Shown in pieces: positions 35,252 to 44,738 of a stretch of DNA of 64,000 nt. How positions within the stretch are numbered: the stretch's first letter is position 1; every line of letters begins with the position of its first letter. A program made the position numbers and the translations under genes. The notes under the pieces were generated by a model. That model did not search any database. It was not told the origin of the DNA and was given only the letters and a program-made list of their open reading frames with translations. Source of the stretch: Candidatus Kutchimonas denitrificans (GTDB taxonomy: Bacteria > Gemmatimonadota > Gemmatimonadetes > Palauibacterales > KS3-K002); the NCBI GenBank assembly GCA_011774835.1, contig JAACAK010000049.1, positions 79,653 through 143,652 on the forward strand, given 5' to 3'.

Positions 35252-36293
35252 TGCCCAACAGGTAGAGCACCAGCGCGCTGAACAGACCCACGACAAACAG
35301 TCCCAGGCTGGCCCATCCCATCACACGGAACACTTTCGGCTGGGGTCGCGAGCAAAGACCGACGATCGCGATCCCGGTCATGGTAAGCGCGGCGACCGCC
35401 GTCAGCAGATGCTGCTCGCTGGTCGCTGCCAGCACGGAGCCCGGCAAGTACGCGACATCCTCCACCGCTATGATGAGGAGGTCGAACAGGTTGCTGCCGA
35501 AGATGCCGCCGATCGCCAGATCGACCGCGCCGATGCGGACCGCCTGGACCGAGATGACGATCTCCGGGACCGATGTCGCGAAGGCGAGGAAGATCGTGCC
35601 CACGAAGGTTTCGTGCCAGCCCATGATCCGGGCCAGCGCCTCGCCGATCACCGGCAACACGGTGGCGGCCGCGATCAGCCCCAACGCGTTCAGGCCGAAC
35701 CGCAGGTACACCTCGGTCAGCCCGCGGTGCGCCGCCCGCGCCTTCGCTTCTGCACTGGTCAGCTCCCCGACGCCGTCGAGTCGACGCTCGAAGAAGAAGA
35801 CGCTACGCATCGCCAGCACGTAGATCACCGGTGCGATCAACGTGTAAACGCCGATTGGCCCCAGCGGCAAAATCGCGAAGTTGTGCTCGACGAATATGAC
35901 ACCGGCCACCGTTCCCAGAAGGATCACCCCGAACCCGGCCGAGAGGCTGTGGCTGTGTCGAATCCCCGTGTAGATCGAGCCGGGCCGGTAGATGAAATCG
36001 AGGATGGCGATGATGATCAGGTTATAGATGCAGCTGCCGAGCGCCGAGCCCACGGCCAGGTCCGGCTCGCCCACCACCAGGATGGCGCTCAGCCCCGTGA
36101 TCAGCTCGGGCGCCGACGTGACCACCGCCAGCAGGACCAGCCCGACCCACACTCCACCCAGTCCCGTGCGCACCGCGATCAGGTCGGCATAGCGGGACAG
36201 GCGCGTGCCGGTGTAAAGAATGAGGACGAGACAGCCGGCGAACGCGGCCCACGCCGCCGCCGGGCTCATGGCGTAGAAGAATTCCCTGAACAT
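35241..36293 (-). CDS. Sodium/calcium exchanger (CaCA) family protein
   Basis: Two repeats with VVTSAPELITGLSA and FATSVPEIVISVQAVRIG. Confidence 0.9.
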   Translation of the reverse strand: MFREFFYAMSPAAAWAAFAGCLVLILYTGTRLSRYADLIAVRTGLGGVWVGLVLLAVVTSAPELITGLSAILVVGEPDLAVGSALGSCIYNLIIIAILDFIYRPGSIYTGIRHSHSLSAGFGVILLGTVAGVIFVEHNFAILPLGPIGVYTLIAPVIYVLAMRSVFFFERRLDGVGELTSAEAKARAAHRGLTEVYLRFGLNALGLIAAATVLPVIGEALARIMGWHETFVGTIFLAFATSVPEIVISVQAVRIGAVDLAIGGIFGSNLFDLLIIAVEDVAYLPGSVLAATSEQHLLTAVAALTMTGIAIVGLCSRPQPKVFRVMGWASLGLFVVGLFSALVLYLLGING

Positions 36294-36368
36294 GTCGGAC
36301 CGTTATCTCCCGGGAAAAACGACTGCCGCGCAAGATAGCCACGGCAGCGACGCCGCGTAAAGCGCCGG

Positions 36369-39083
36369 TCAGTGCCGGGAGATCGACAGTGGTTTGAGCA
36401 GCTGGCCAATCAAGAGGGGCGTGAGGGAAGCGCCGAGGACGAGAGCCCAATCACCCACGCCCAACGGGTAGGTCCCGAGCACATCGGACAGGCCCGGCAG
36501 GTAGACCGCGGCCACCTGCAACAGGATCGTGACGGCCAGGGCCGCGGCGGTCCACGGGTTGTCGAACATGCGGCGCGTGAAAAGGATCCTGTCCGGGCTG
36601 CGCGCGTTCACCACGTGGAACAGCTGAGCCAGCGCCAGCGTCATGAAGGCCAGCGTCACCGAGTGCTCGACTTCGACCTTCCAGCCGTAAAGACCCCAGA
36701 GGAAGACGCCGAGGGTGGAGGCGGTGATCAGCGCCGAGTAAGTGCCCACGGTGGCCACGAAGGCACGAGACAGGATCGCCGACTGCGGGTCGCGGGGTGG
36801 TCGATCCATCACGTCGGGCTCCGGCGGCTCGACCGCGAGCGCCAGGGCGGGAAAGACGTCGGTGATCAAGTTGAGCCAGAGGATCTGCAGAGGCAGGAGG
36901 GGGAGCGGGGTTCGCGCGAGGCCGGCGATCAGCAGTGTCAGCACCTCGGAAACGTTGCAGGAGAACAGGTAGAAGATGAACTTGCGAATGTTGTCGAATA
37001 TGACCCGACCGTCCTCCACCGCCTTGCCGATCGTTTGGAAGCGGTCGTCCTGCAGAACGAGATCGGCGGTCTCCTTCGCCACATCGGTTCCTCGCCTCCC
37101 CATCGCCACACCGATGTCGGCCCGCTTGAGCGCCGCGGCGTCGTTTACCCCGTCGCCCAACATGCCGACGATCGCGCCACCCGCTTGATAGGCGGTGACG
37201 ATCCGCAGCTTGTCCTCCGGGGTCACTCGACTGAAGGCGGCGATGCGGGGCACGCGCTCGACCAGCTCCCCGTCGGACAGGTCCGCCAGGTCACGACCGT
37301 GCAGCGTGCCGTCGCCCTCACGCATGAGACCGAGTTCTCGCGCCACCGCCTCGGCGGTGACCGCCTGGTCACCGGTGATCATCACCGTCCGCACGCCGGC
37401 GCGGTGGAAAGTCTGGATCGTCTCTTCGACGCCTTCGGCGGGCGGGTCCTGGATCCCGACGAGACCTACAAAGGTCAGATCGTGCAGCGCGGCCTCGTCC
37501 GGCTCCTCGTCCGATCCCAGCTCGCGACAGGCCAGAGCCAGAACGCGGAGTCCGTGGCCGGCGAGTTCGCGGTTGTGGGCCAGGATGGCCTCGCGCTCCC
37601 CGGCGGCGACGGGCGCCACTCCCTCGGCGGTCACCTGCTGGCCCGATAGCTCGACGATGCGCCGGGGACCGCCTTTGACGTAGGCGACCGTCTTCCCTTC
37701 CGGAGTCCGATGGAAAGTCGCCATGAACTGCCTTTCGCTGGCGAACGGGACCTCCGCGAGCTCGGGATACGCCTCCCGGGTTCGCCCGGGCTGCACGCCG
37801 CCCTTCTCGGCCAGAACGAGGAGCGCGGCCTCGGTGGGATCGCCCTCGGCACGCCAACCCTCCTCCACCCGGCGCAGCGCCGCCCGATTCGCCAGCGCGC
37901 CGATCCGCAGAGCCAGCTCCAGGCCCGGCGTGTCGCCTCCGTCGATGGGACCCCCGTCTCGCAGCAGATCGCCTCGGGGCTCGTACCCGACGCCGGTCAC
38001 CCCGATCTCCTGGCCCGCCACGACCATCGCGGTCACGGTCATCGCGCCCGCGGTCAGCGTTCCGGTCTTGTCGGTGCAGATCAGCGTAGCCGAGCCCAGG
38101 GTCTCCACCGCCGGCAGCCGACGCACCAGGGCCTGCCGCCTGGCCATTCGGCGAACGCCCACGGCGAGGGCGATGGTCGCGACCACCGGGAGCCCTTCGG
38201 GGACCGCCGCGATGGCCAGCGCGATCCCCGTCTCCAGCATCAGCCAGATGTCTTCGCCTCGCGCCACGCCCAGCCCGGTCACGACGGCCGCCACGGCCAG
38301 CGTGAGCCAGACCAGCCGACGCCCCAGAGCCTCGAGTCGACGCTCCAGCGGCGTCTCCACCGCCTCGGTCTCCTCGACCAGCTTGCTCAGGTGACCGATC
38401 TCGGTGCCGGCACCGGTAGCCGCCACCACCGCGCGGCCAGAGCCGGCGGCAACCAGTGTGCCCTTGTAGACCATCGAGCGCCGCTCGGCGAGGGGCGTCG
38501 GTCGACCGTCCTCGTCGGCGACCGCTTCGATCGATTTGGCGACGGGCATCGATTCGCCGGTCAGCGGCGCTTCGTTGACCCGGAGTTCGGTGGCGGCGAT
38601 CAGTCGGGCGTCGGCCGGCACCGACATCCCCGCCTCCAGCACCACGATGTCTCCCGGTACCAGCTCCCAGGCATCGATCGTCCGGACCGCGCCGTCACGC
38701 ACCACGACGGCCTCCTGGACCTGAAGGCGCCGCAACGCGTCCATCGCCATCCGGGCTCGCCATTCGGTCCAGAACCCGAGCGAAGTGTTGATGACCAGCA
38801 CGGCGCCGATGGCCGTGGCTTCCGCCACATCGCCGATGGCGAGGGCGATCCCCGCCGCCGCGAAAAGCAGCAGAACCACCAGGCTCTTCAGCTGATCGGC
38901 CAGAATGCGCCAGGCGGAGATCGGGCTGGCGAGCTCGAGGACGTTGGGACCGTGGCGCTCGAAGCGGCGGCCGGCTTCCCCTTCGCTCAGACCGGCGCTG
39001 CTCGTATCGAGGAGATCGAGCACACGCTCGAGCGTCAGGCTATGCCAGGGGTTCGATGCGGCTCTTTCTCCAGACGCTAGCAC
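36369..39083 (-). CDS. P-type cation-transporting ATPase (Ca2+-ATPase-like, P2)
   Basis: LICTDKTGTLT, TGES, AAVPEGLPVVATIALAVG, MLGDGVNDAAALKRADIGVAMG; start uncertain (GTG 39083). Confidence 0.9.
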   Translation of the reverse strand: MLASGERAASNPWHSLTLERVLDLLDTSSAGLSEGEAGRRFERHGPNVLELASPISAWRILADQLKSLVVLLLFAAAGIALAIGDVAEATAIGAVLVINTSLGFWTEWRARMAMDALRRLQVQEAVVVRDGAVRTIDAWELVPGDIVVLEAGMSVPADARLIAATELRVNEAPLTGESMPVAKSIEAVADEDGRPTPLAERRSMVYKGTLVAAGSGRAVVAATGAGTEIGHLSKLVEETEAVETPLERRLEALGRRLVWLTLAVAAVVTGLGVARGEDIWLMLETGIALAIAAVPEGLPVVATIALAVGVRRMARRQALVRRLPAVETLGSATLICTDKTGTLTAGAMTVTAMVVAGQEIGVTGVGYEPRGDLLRDGGPIDGGDTPGLELALRIGALANRAALRRVEEGWRAEGDPTEAALLVLAEKGGVQPGRTREAYPELAEVPFASERQFMATFHRTPEGKTVAYVKGGPRRIVELSGQQVTAEGVAPVAAGEREAILAHNRELAGHGLRVLALACRELGSDEEPDEAALHDLTFVGLVGIQDPPAEGVEETIQTFHRAGVRTVMITGDQAVTAEAVARELGLMREGDGTLHGRDLADLSDGELVERVPRIAAFSRVTPEDKLRIVTAYQAGGAIVGMLGDGVNDAAALKRADIGVAMGRRGTDVAKETADLVLQDDRFQTIGKAVEDGRVIFDNIRKFIFYLFSCNVSEVLTLLIAGLARTPLPLLPLQILWLNLITDVFPALALAVEPPEPDVMDRPPRDPQSAILSRAFVATVGTYSALITASTLGVFLWGLYGWKVEVEHSVTLAFMTLALAQLFHVVNARSPDRILFTRRMFDNPWTAAALAVTILLQVAAVYLPGLSDVLGTYPLGVGDWALVLGASLTPLLIGQLLKPLSISRH

Positions 39084-39195
39084 ATCCCGGTCCCCGTCCT
39101 CTATTTTCGCTCCGGGAAGCGCGTCCCATGGGCGCGCGTCCCCTGTGGCCGCCGAAAAGAACTCAGCGCCCGTTAATGGGGCAAGGTGCGTCTCC

Positions 39196-39681
39196 ATGCA
39201 AGAGAACGAATTCGAGCTGTCGGAAAAGAAAGGCGCCGGCCGCGGCATGATCGTGGCCTTCGTCATCGGACTGGTCATAGGCGTCGTCGGTACGCTGGTG
39301 GCACAGCCGTTCCTCGGCCGGCGCCTGCCGGAGGCCGTGCGCGGCAAGTACGAGGTGCTCCAGGGGCCCGTTTCCGCCAAGCAACTCCAGGACGAACGAC
39401 TCCTCCTCACCGTCTCGACCTCGGCCGGCGCCATCCTCGCCACGTTCAAGAAGCAGGTGGAGGAGATCAATCTCCTGGTGGAGAAAGGGGACACCGTCGC
39501 CCTCGACGTGCCGGGCTATCAGCCTTTCATGGAAAACCCCGATATCATTCGGGTCGCCAAGCCGGACATGCCGCCGGCGACCCGTGGGCCGGCCGGGTCG
39601 GAGACCGAGCCGACATCCCGGTCCCAACCCGCAGCGACGGAGGACAGCGTCCCTCCCGACACGGTCCGTACTCCCGAGTAG
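39196..39681 (+). CDS. Hypothetical membrane-anchored protein
   Basis: MQENEFELSEKKGAGRGMIVAFVIGLVIGVVGTLVAQPF then soluble domain. Confidence 0.7.
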   Translation: MQENEFELSEKKGAGRGMIVAFVIGLVIGVVGTLVAQPFLGRRLPEAVRGKYEVLQGPVSAKQLQDERLLLTVSTSAGAILATFKKQVEEINLLVEKGDTVALDVPGYQPFMENPDIIRVAKPDMPPATRGPAGSETEPTSRSQPAATEDSVPPDTVRTPE

Positions 39682-39771
39682 TCAACCCTGAGCCAACGCC
39701 AACCAGCGAGCGGACCCGGCGGCCGCCGGAGCGCTGCCGTTTGCCCCCGAAGCCTAACAGAGGAGGTCACG

Positions 39772-40866
39772 ATGGAGATCAACCAGAGGTGGCTCCGGCG
39801 CCTGCGGACCCGGATCGCGCCCCGGACGGCACCCGGCACCTCGCCCGGCACGCTGATCGCCGATCCCACCGCACCGCCCCCCGAGATCACCGTCATCGCC
39901 TACGGCCCGGAGGAGGTGGAAGAAGCACAAATCGATGACCCGTCGCAGCTTCGTGAGTTCAAAGACAGGTGGCCCGTTCTCTGGGTGAACGTGAACGGCC
40001 TGGGCGGCATCGAGGCCATCGAGGGCATCGGTCGAATCTTCGACCTCCATCCACTGGCACTGGAGGACGTCGTCAACACGAACCAGCGGCCAAAAGTCGA
40101 GGAGTACGACGAGCATCTCTTCGTGGTCCTTCGCATGCCCCACCTGGAAGACGTGTTCAGCACCGAGCAGGTCGGCGTTTTCCTTGGACCGGGCTACGTC
40201 GTCACCTTTCAGGAGCGGCGCGGCGATCCTTTCGAGCCCGTACGTCGACGCATACGGGAACGACGAACCCGGTTGCTCAACGCCGACTATCTGGCCTACG
40301 CGCTGATCGACGCCATCATCGACAGTTACTTCCCGCTCCTCGAACGGTTCGCCGAGCAGCTCGATCGCCTCGAGGACAGCATCGCCGAGCGGCCCGCGGT
40401 CCATCTATTGAGCGAGATTCGGGAAGTTCGCCACGACCTGCTGGCGCTGCGTCGCGCCATCTGGCCGGCCCGCGACATGCTCAATGCGCTGATCCGCGAT
40501 CCGATGCCGCAGATCAGCGCCGAAACCCGCACCTACCTTCGCGACTGTCACGACCACGCCGTGCGGATCATCGATGTCGTCGAGACCTACCGAGAAACGG
40601 GGTCGAGCTTGACCGAGCTCTACCAATCGACCGTCGGACACCGCCTGAACGAGAACATGCGCGTGCTCACGGTCATCGCCACCATCTTCATACCGCTCAC
40701 GTTCATCGCCGGCATTTACGGGATGAACTTCAACACCGAGGTCTCGCCGTGGAATATGCCGGAGCTCAATTGGTACTGGGGATATCCGGCGGCGATAGCC
40801 TTGATGGCGGTCGCCGCCGGGGCCATGGCGCTCAACTTCTGGCGCCGGGGCTGGATCGGGAGGTGA
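39772..40866 (+). CDS. corA: CorA-family Mg2+/Co2+ transporter
   Basis: FIPLTFIAGIYGMNF (GMN motif); SD gaggagg upstream. Confidence 0.93.
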   Translation: MEINQRWLRRLRTRIAPRTAPGTSPGTLIADPTAPPPEITVIAYGPEEVEEAQIDDPSQLREFKDRWPVLWVNVNGLGGIEAIEGIGRIFDLHPLALEDVVNTNQRPKVEEYDEHLFVVLRMPHLEDVFSTEQVGVFLGPGYVVTFQERRGDPFEPVRRRIRERRTRLLNADYLAYALIDAIIDSYFPLLERFAEQLDRLEDSIAERPAVHLLSEIREVRHDLLALRRAIWPARDMLNALIRDPMPQISAETRTYLRDCHDHAVRIIDVVETYRETGSSLTELYQSTVGHRLNENMRVLTVIATIFIPLTFIAGIYGMNFNTEVSPWNMPELNWYWGYPAAIALMAVAAGAMALNFWRRGWIGR

Positions 40867-40952
40867 GACAAACTATACGCGGCTGGGCCAGACGCTCCAC
40901 GGCTCGAGCGACGGACGACGCGGACCGGCCTGCGGCCTGTCAAAAGAGAAAA

Positions 40953-40979
40953 GCGCAGGCCGGCAAAGCCGACCTGCGC
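40953..40979 (-). terminator. Rho-independent terminator after the Hsp20 genes
   Basis: Stem GCGCAGG...CCTGCGC with TTTTCTCTTTT following on the minus strand. Confidence 0.7.
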
Positions 40980-41011
40980 CTCCAGAGAAGGCTTGGACTC
41001 TCCTCTGACTT

Positions 41012-41509
41012 TTACTTCTTCTTCGACGCCGAAACCGGGATGCGCTTCGCAGTCGCCTTCTCGGTCTTCGGCAGGTGCACGGTCAAAACGCCGCGATCGT
41101 AATCCGCGGACACCTTCTCGGTGTCTACGTTATCGGGCAGCGTGATGCTGCGACGGAACGTGCCGAAGCGGCGCTCCGTGCGGTACACGTTCCCCTTGCG
41201 CTCCTCGCTCTCTTCCTTCTTCTCGCCCGAGATCGTCAGGACATTGCCCGTCACCGAAACATCGAACTCCTTGGGGTCGATGCCCGGGATCTCGGCGCTG
41301 ACCCTGATCTCGTCGTCGGTCTCGCTCACATCGAGCAAGGGCGCCCAACCCATGTCACCTGCGGTCATGCCCGGCGTGACACCGAACGCATCCTCGAAGA
41401 AGCGACCGAACAGGTGATCGACTTCGTCGTGCAACCGCGACAGCGCGGTCGACGCTCCGTCGTCGTCATTGCTCTTGCTTCGCCAAGGCATCAGCGTGCT
41501 CATCAACAT
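41012..41509 (-). CDS. Hsp20/alpha-crystallin small heat shock protein
   Basis: PLLDVSETDDEIRVSAEIPGIDPKEFDVSVTGNVLTISGEKKEE...GVLTVHLPKTE. Confidence 0.93.
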   Translation of the reverse strand: MLMSTLMPWRSKSNDDDGASTALSRLHDEVDHLFGRFFEDAFGVTPGMTAGDMGWAPLLDVSETDDEIRVSAEIPGIDPKEFDVSVTGNVLTISGEKKEESEERKGNVYRTERRFGTFRRSITLPDNVDTEKVSADYDRGVLTVHLPKTEKATAKRIPVSASKKK

Positions 41510-41621
41510 ATCCGCTCAACCTCCTTCCATGGTTCGTTGGAAATCATTTCTGCGTTCATCTATTATTTAGTTCGCTGGACCCGGATATTTCGGGGCCGAT
41601 CTCTCGCGAAAGCCCCGCTCC

Positions 41622-42023
41622 TCAGCGGGCTTTGACTTCCACTTTGCGCGCCTTCGCCTTTTCGGCCTTCGGCAGGTGAAGCACCAAAACGCCGTCGGTG
41701 TAGTCGGCGCTGATCCGCGAGGGGTCGATCGTCTCGCTTACCTCGAAGGCGCGATAGTAGTCACCGATCCCGTACTCGCGGATCAGGTAATTCACGTTCT
41801 CCGGCTGACGCGGCCTGACCCGCGCATGCAGCGTCAGGATCCCTTGCTCGTAGTTGATGTCAATGTCCTCCGCCTTCGCGCCCGGCACCTCGGCGATCAC
41901 CCGCAACTCATCCGCGTGCTCCTCGATGTCCACCAGCGGGCGATAACGCGGCATCGTGCGCGTCGGCTCCTGTGTGCCGACCTCGCGGCCGGTTCGCTTG
42001 TCGACAGCCGTCGTCGTTTCCAT
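41622..42023 (-). CDS. Hsp20/alpha-crystallin small heat shock protein
   Basis: PLVDIEEHADELRVIAEVPGAKAEDIDINYEQGILTLHARVRP...GVLVLHLPKAEKAK. Confidence 0.92.
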   Translation of the reverse strand: METTTAVDKRTGREVGTQEPTRTMPRYRPLVDIEEHADELRVIAEVPGAKAEDIDINYEQGILTLHARVRPRQPENVNYLIREYGIGDYYRAFEVSETIDPSRISADYTDGVLVLHLPKAEKAKARKVEVKAR

Positions 42024-42085
42024 CGCTGCTTTCCTCCTTTATCTTGTTTGTTTTGCTGTTTTTCGTTCCGCTCGTTGGCGTCCAA

Positions 42086-42544
42086 TTAGTGGTTTGACGT
42101 CTTGACCTCGATCTTCCTCGGACGCGCGCTCGGCGCCTTGGGCAACGTCACCGTCAGTACGCCATCCTCCAGGCGCGCCTCGACGTTGTCGACGTCGATC
42201 TCAACCGGCAGGCGCACCACGCTGGAGAACGAGCCGAAACCACGCTCGCGACGATGGTACGTCACCTCCTCGCGGTTCTCCATCTCGCGCTCGCCCTTCA
42301 ACGTCAGCTCGTCGCCCTGCACCAGAATCTCCAGCTGCTCCATCTTCAGGCCGGGCACCTCGGCTTCCGCGCGCAGGACATCATCTTCCTCCCACACGTT
42401 CACCGCCGGATACGTCCCCCTCCGCGCCCCCGCGCGGCCAACGGGCGCCCGCGACCATCCGTACAGGTCCCCGAACGTCCGATCGAGCTCGCTCCGCAGC
42501 TGCCCGAACGGATAGCTTCGTCTGACCAACCATCTGTTCGTCAT
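42086..42544 (-). CDS. Hsp20/alpha-crystallin small heat shock protein
   Basis: PAVNVWEEDDVLRAEAEVPGLKMEQLEILVQGDELTLKGERE...GVLTVTLPKAPSARPRKIEVK. Confidence 0.93.
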   Translation of the reverse strand: MTNRWLVRRSYPFGQLRSELDRTFGDLYGWSRAPVGRAGARRGTYPAVNVWEEDDVLRAEAEVPGLKMEQLEILVQGDELTLKGEREMENREEVTYHRRERGFGSFSSVVRLPVEIDVDNVEARLEDGVLTVTLPKAPSARPRKIEVKTSNH

Positions 42545-42756
42545 TTGTTCCTTCCTCCTTCCAGAGAGTTGCCTTTATCGCTCTTCGCCTGACGACTCGT
42601 ACGCCGGATTTGTAGTTTTCGGCTTCGCTGCTAAAGAAATGCAAACGGTATGCCAATCGAAGCCGCCGGGGCTTCGTTCAAGCCATTGTCGGACAATAAC
42701 TTAGAAAGGCAGGCCCACCCCCCGGTCGGCCGCTCCCCACGGCCCTGCCACTTTGA

Positions 42757-42779
42757 CAGACGCGCGGGCATCGCGTCTG
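42757..42779. promoter_or_regulatory. Perfect inverted repeat in the divergent Hsp20/antiporter intergenic region
   Basis: CAGACGCG-CGGGCAT-CGCGTCTG, overlapping a TTGACA at 42753. Confidence 0.4.
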
Positions 42780-42820
42780 CCTGGCTTGCACCCTTCCGGC
42801 CGCCCTGACGGACGGGTATC

Positions 42821-44695
42821 ATGCGAAGTTCACGACCGACGGCACCCGCGAAACGGAGCGTTCTTTTGAGCGAGCAGCTTCTGATTGCGTTGGCCAGCAT
42901 CATCACGCTGGGAATCGTGGCGGTGTGGATCGCCTGGCGAGTCCATCTGCCGGCGATCCTGGCGCTGCTGACGGCGGGTCTGATCGCCGGTCCCGTGACG
43001 GGCTTTCTCGATCCGGACGCGGTGTTCGGCGAGCTGCTGTTCCCCATCGTATCGATATCGGTGGCGATCATCCTGTTCGAAGGCGGCATGAGCCTGAAGG
43101 TCCGGGAGCTGAAGGAGATCGGTCGGGCCGTGATCAACCTGGTCACGCTGGGAGCGCTGATTTCGTGGGTTCTCGGTGCCGCGCTGGCGTACTACGTCCT
43201 GGACATGGGTGCCCGGAGTGCGATCCTGCTGGGAGCGATCCTGGTGGTGACGGGTCCGACGGTGATCGTTCCGCTGTTGCGCCACGTGCGGCCGGTGCAC
43301 TCGGTCAGCTACACGCTGAAGTGGGAAGGCATCCTGATCGACCCGGTGGGAGCGGTGCTGGCGGTGCTGGTCTTCGAGGCGGCGCTGGCGGCGGGGGTGC
43401 AGGCGGCGACGACGGTGGCGGCGCTGGGGCTGCTGAAGACGCTGGTGATCGGCGTCGTCCTGGCCAGCGGCGGTGCGGGGATCCTGGTTCTCCTGCTGGA
43501 CCGGGGGTGGGTGCCGGACTTTCTGCAGAGCCCGATGGCGCTGATGGTGCTGGTCGCCGCCTTCGCGGCGTCGAACATCATGCAGGCGGAGTCGGGTCTG
43601 GTGACGGCGACGCTGATGGGGGTCTTGCTGGCCAACCAGAAGCGGGTCGATGTCAAGCACATCATCGAGTTCAAGGAGAACCTGCGGGTCCTGCTGATCT
43701 CGAGCCTGTTCATCCTGCTGGCGGCACGGCTGTCGCCGGCGGACCTGACCGGCCTGGGGGCGCCGGAGCTGGTTTTCCTGGCGTCGCTGATCGTGGTGGT
43801 CCGCCCGGCGGCGGTGGCGGCATCGACGATCGGATCGAAGCTGAGCTGGCGCGAGCGGGCGGTGCTCGCCGCCATCGCGCCCCGGGGGATCGTGGCGGCG
43901 GCGGTCTCGTCGCTCTTTGCCCTCGAGCTGGCGCACGCCGGGCAGCCCGGCGCCGATCGGCTGGTCTCCATCACCTTCATGGTGATCATCGGCACCGTGG
44001 TCATCTACGGGCTGGGCGCCGGGCCGTTCGCCCGGGCGCTGCGGATGGTGCAGCCGGATCCGCAGGGTGTATTGATCGTGGGAGCGCACCCATGGGCGCG
44101 GGCCATCGCGTCGGAACTGAAGGACGAAGGCATCGCCGTCCGCCTGATCGACACCAACTACCTCAACATCGCGGAATCAAGGATGTCGGGGTTGCCGACT
44201 TACTACGGCAGCGCGCTGAGCGAGGAAGCGTTCGACCGGATCGACCTGGAGGGGATCGGTCGTCTGCTGGCGCTCACGTCGAACGACGAGGTGAACTCGC
44301 TGACCGCCGTTAGCTTCAGCGAGGCCTTCGGCCGCGACAGCGTCTACCAGCTTCCGCCCGAGCAGCTCGCCACCACGGGCGACGCGGTCCTTTCGCGTCA
44401 CCTGCGCGGCAAGTTCCTGTTCGACCCGCGGGCCACGTACTGGAACCTCACCGCCGCGTTCGACGCCGGCGCCGACGTGAAGACCACGAATTTGACTGAA
44501 ACGTTCAACTATCAAACATTCATGAATCGGTACAAAGAGGCGATCCCGCTGTTCTTGATCGGCGAGAAGGGGAAGCTGACTATCGTCACCGTCAAGGACC
44601 CGCCCGAGCCGCGGCCGGGCCAGAGACTGGTGGCCGTCGTGATGAACGGGGAGGCCAATGATCGGGCAGCAGGGTCGGGGCGCGCTTCCAGTTGA
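42821..44695 (+). CDS. CPA1-type cation:proton antiporter with C-terminal TrkA-N-like domain
   Basis: Multi-TM region (FEGGMSLKVRELKEIGRAVINLV, AILVVTGPTVIVPLLRHV, LKWEGILIDPVGAVLAVLVFE); C-terminal GVLIVGAHPWARAIASELKDEGIAVRLIDTN. Confidence 0.9.
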   Translation: MRSSRPTAPAKRSVLLSEQLLIALASIITLGIVAVWIAWRVHLPAILALLTAGLIAGPVTGFLDPDAVFGELLFPIVSISVAIILFEGGMSLKVRELKEIGRAVINLVTLGALISWVLGAALAYYVLDMGARSAILLGAILVVTGPTVIVPLLRHVRPVHSVSYTLKWEGILIDPVGAVLAVLVFEAALAAGVQAATTVAALGLLKTLVIGVVLASGGAGILVLLLDRGWVPDFLQSPMALMVLVAAFAASNIMQAESGLVTATLMGVLLANQKRVDVKHIIEFKENLRVLLISSLFILLAARLSPADLTGLGAPELVFLASLIVVVRPAAVAASTIGSKLSWRERAVLAAIAPRGIVAAAVSSLFALELAHAGQPGADRLVSITFMVIIGTVVIYGLGAGPFARALRMVQPDPQGVLIVGAHPWARAIASELKDEGIAVRLIDTNYLNIAESRMSGLPTYYGSALSEEAFDRIDLEGIGRLLALTSNDEVNSLTAVSFSEAFGRDSVYQLPPEQLATTGDAVLSRHLRGKFLFDPRATYWNLTAAFDAGADVKTTNLTETFNYQTFMNRYKEAIPLFLIGEKGKLTIVTVKDPPEPRPGQRLVAVVMNGEANDRAAGSGRASS

Positions 44696-44738
44696 CCCTG
44701 ACGGCAGAGGCGAAGAACGGCAGAGGCGAAAGACGGAC

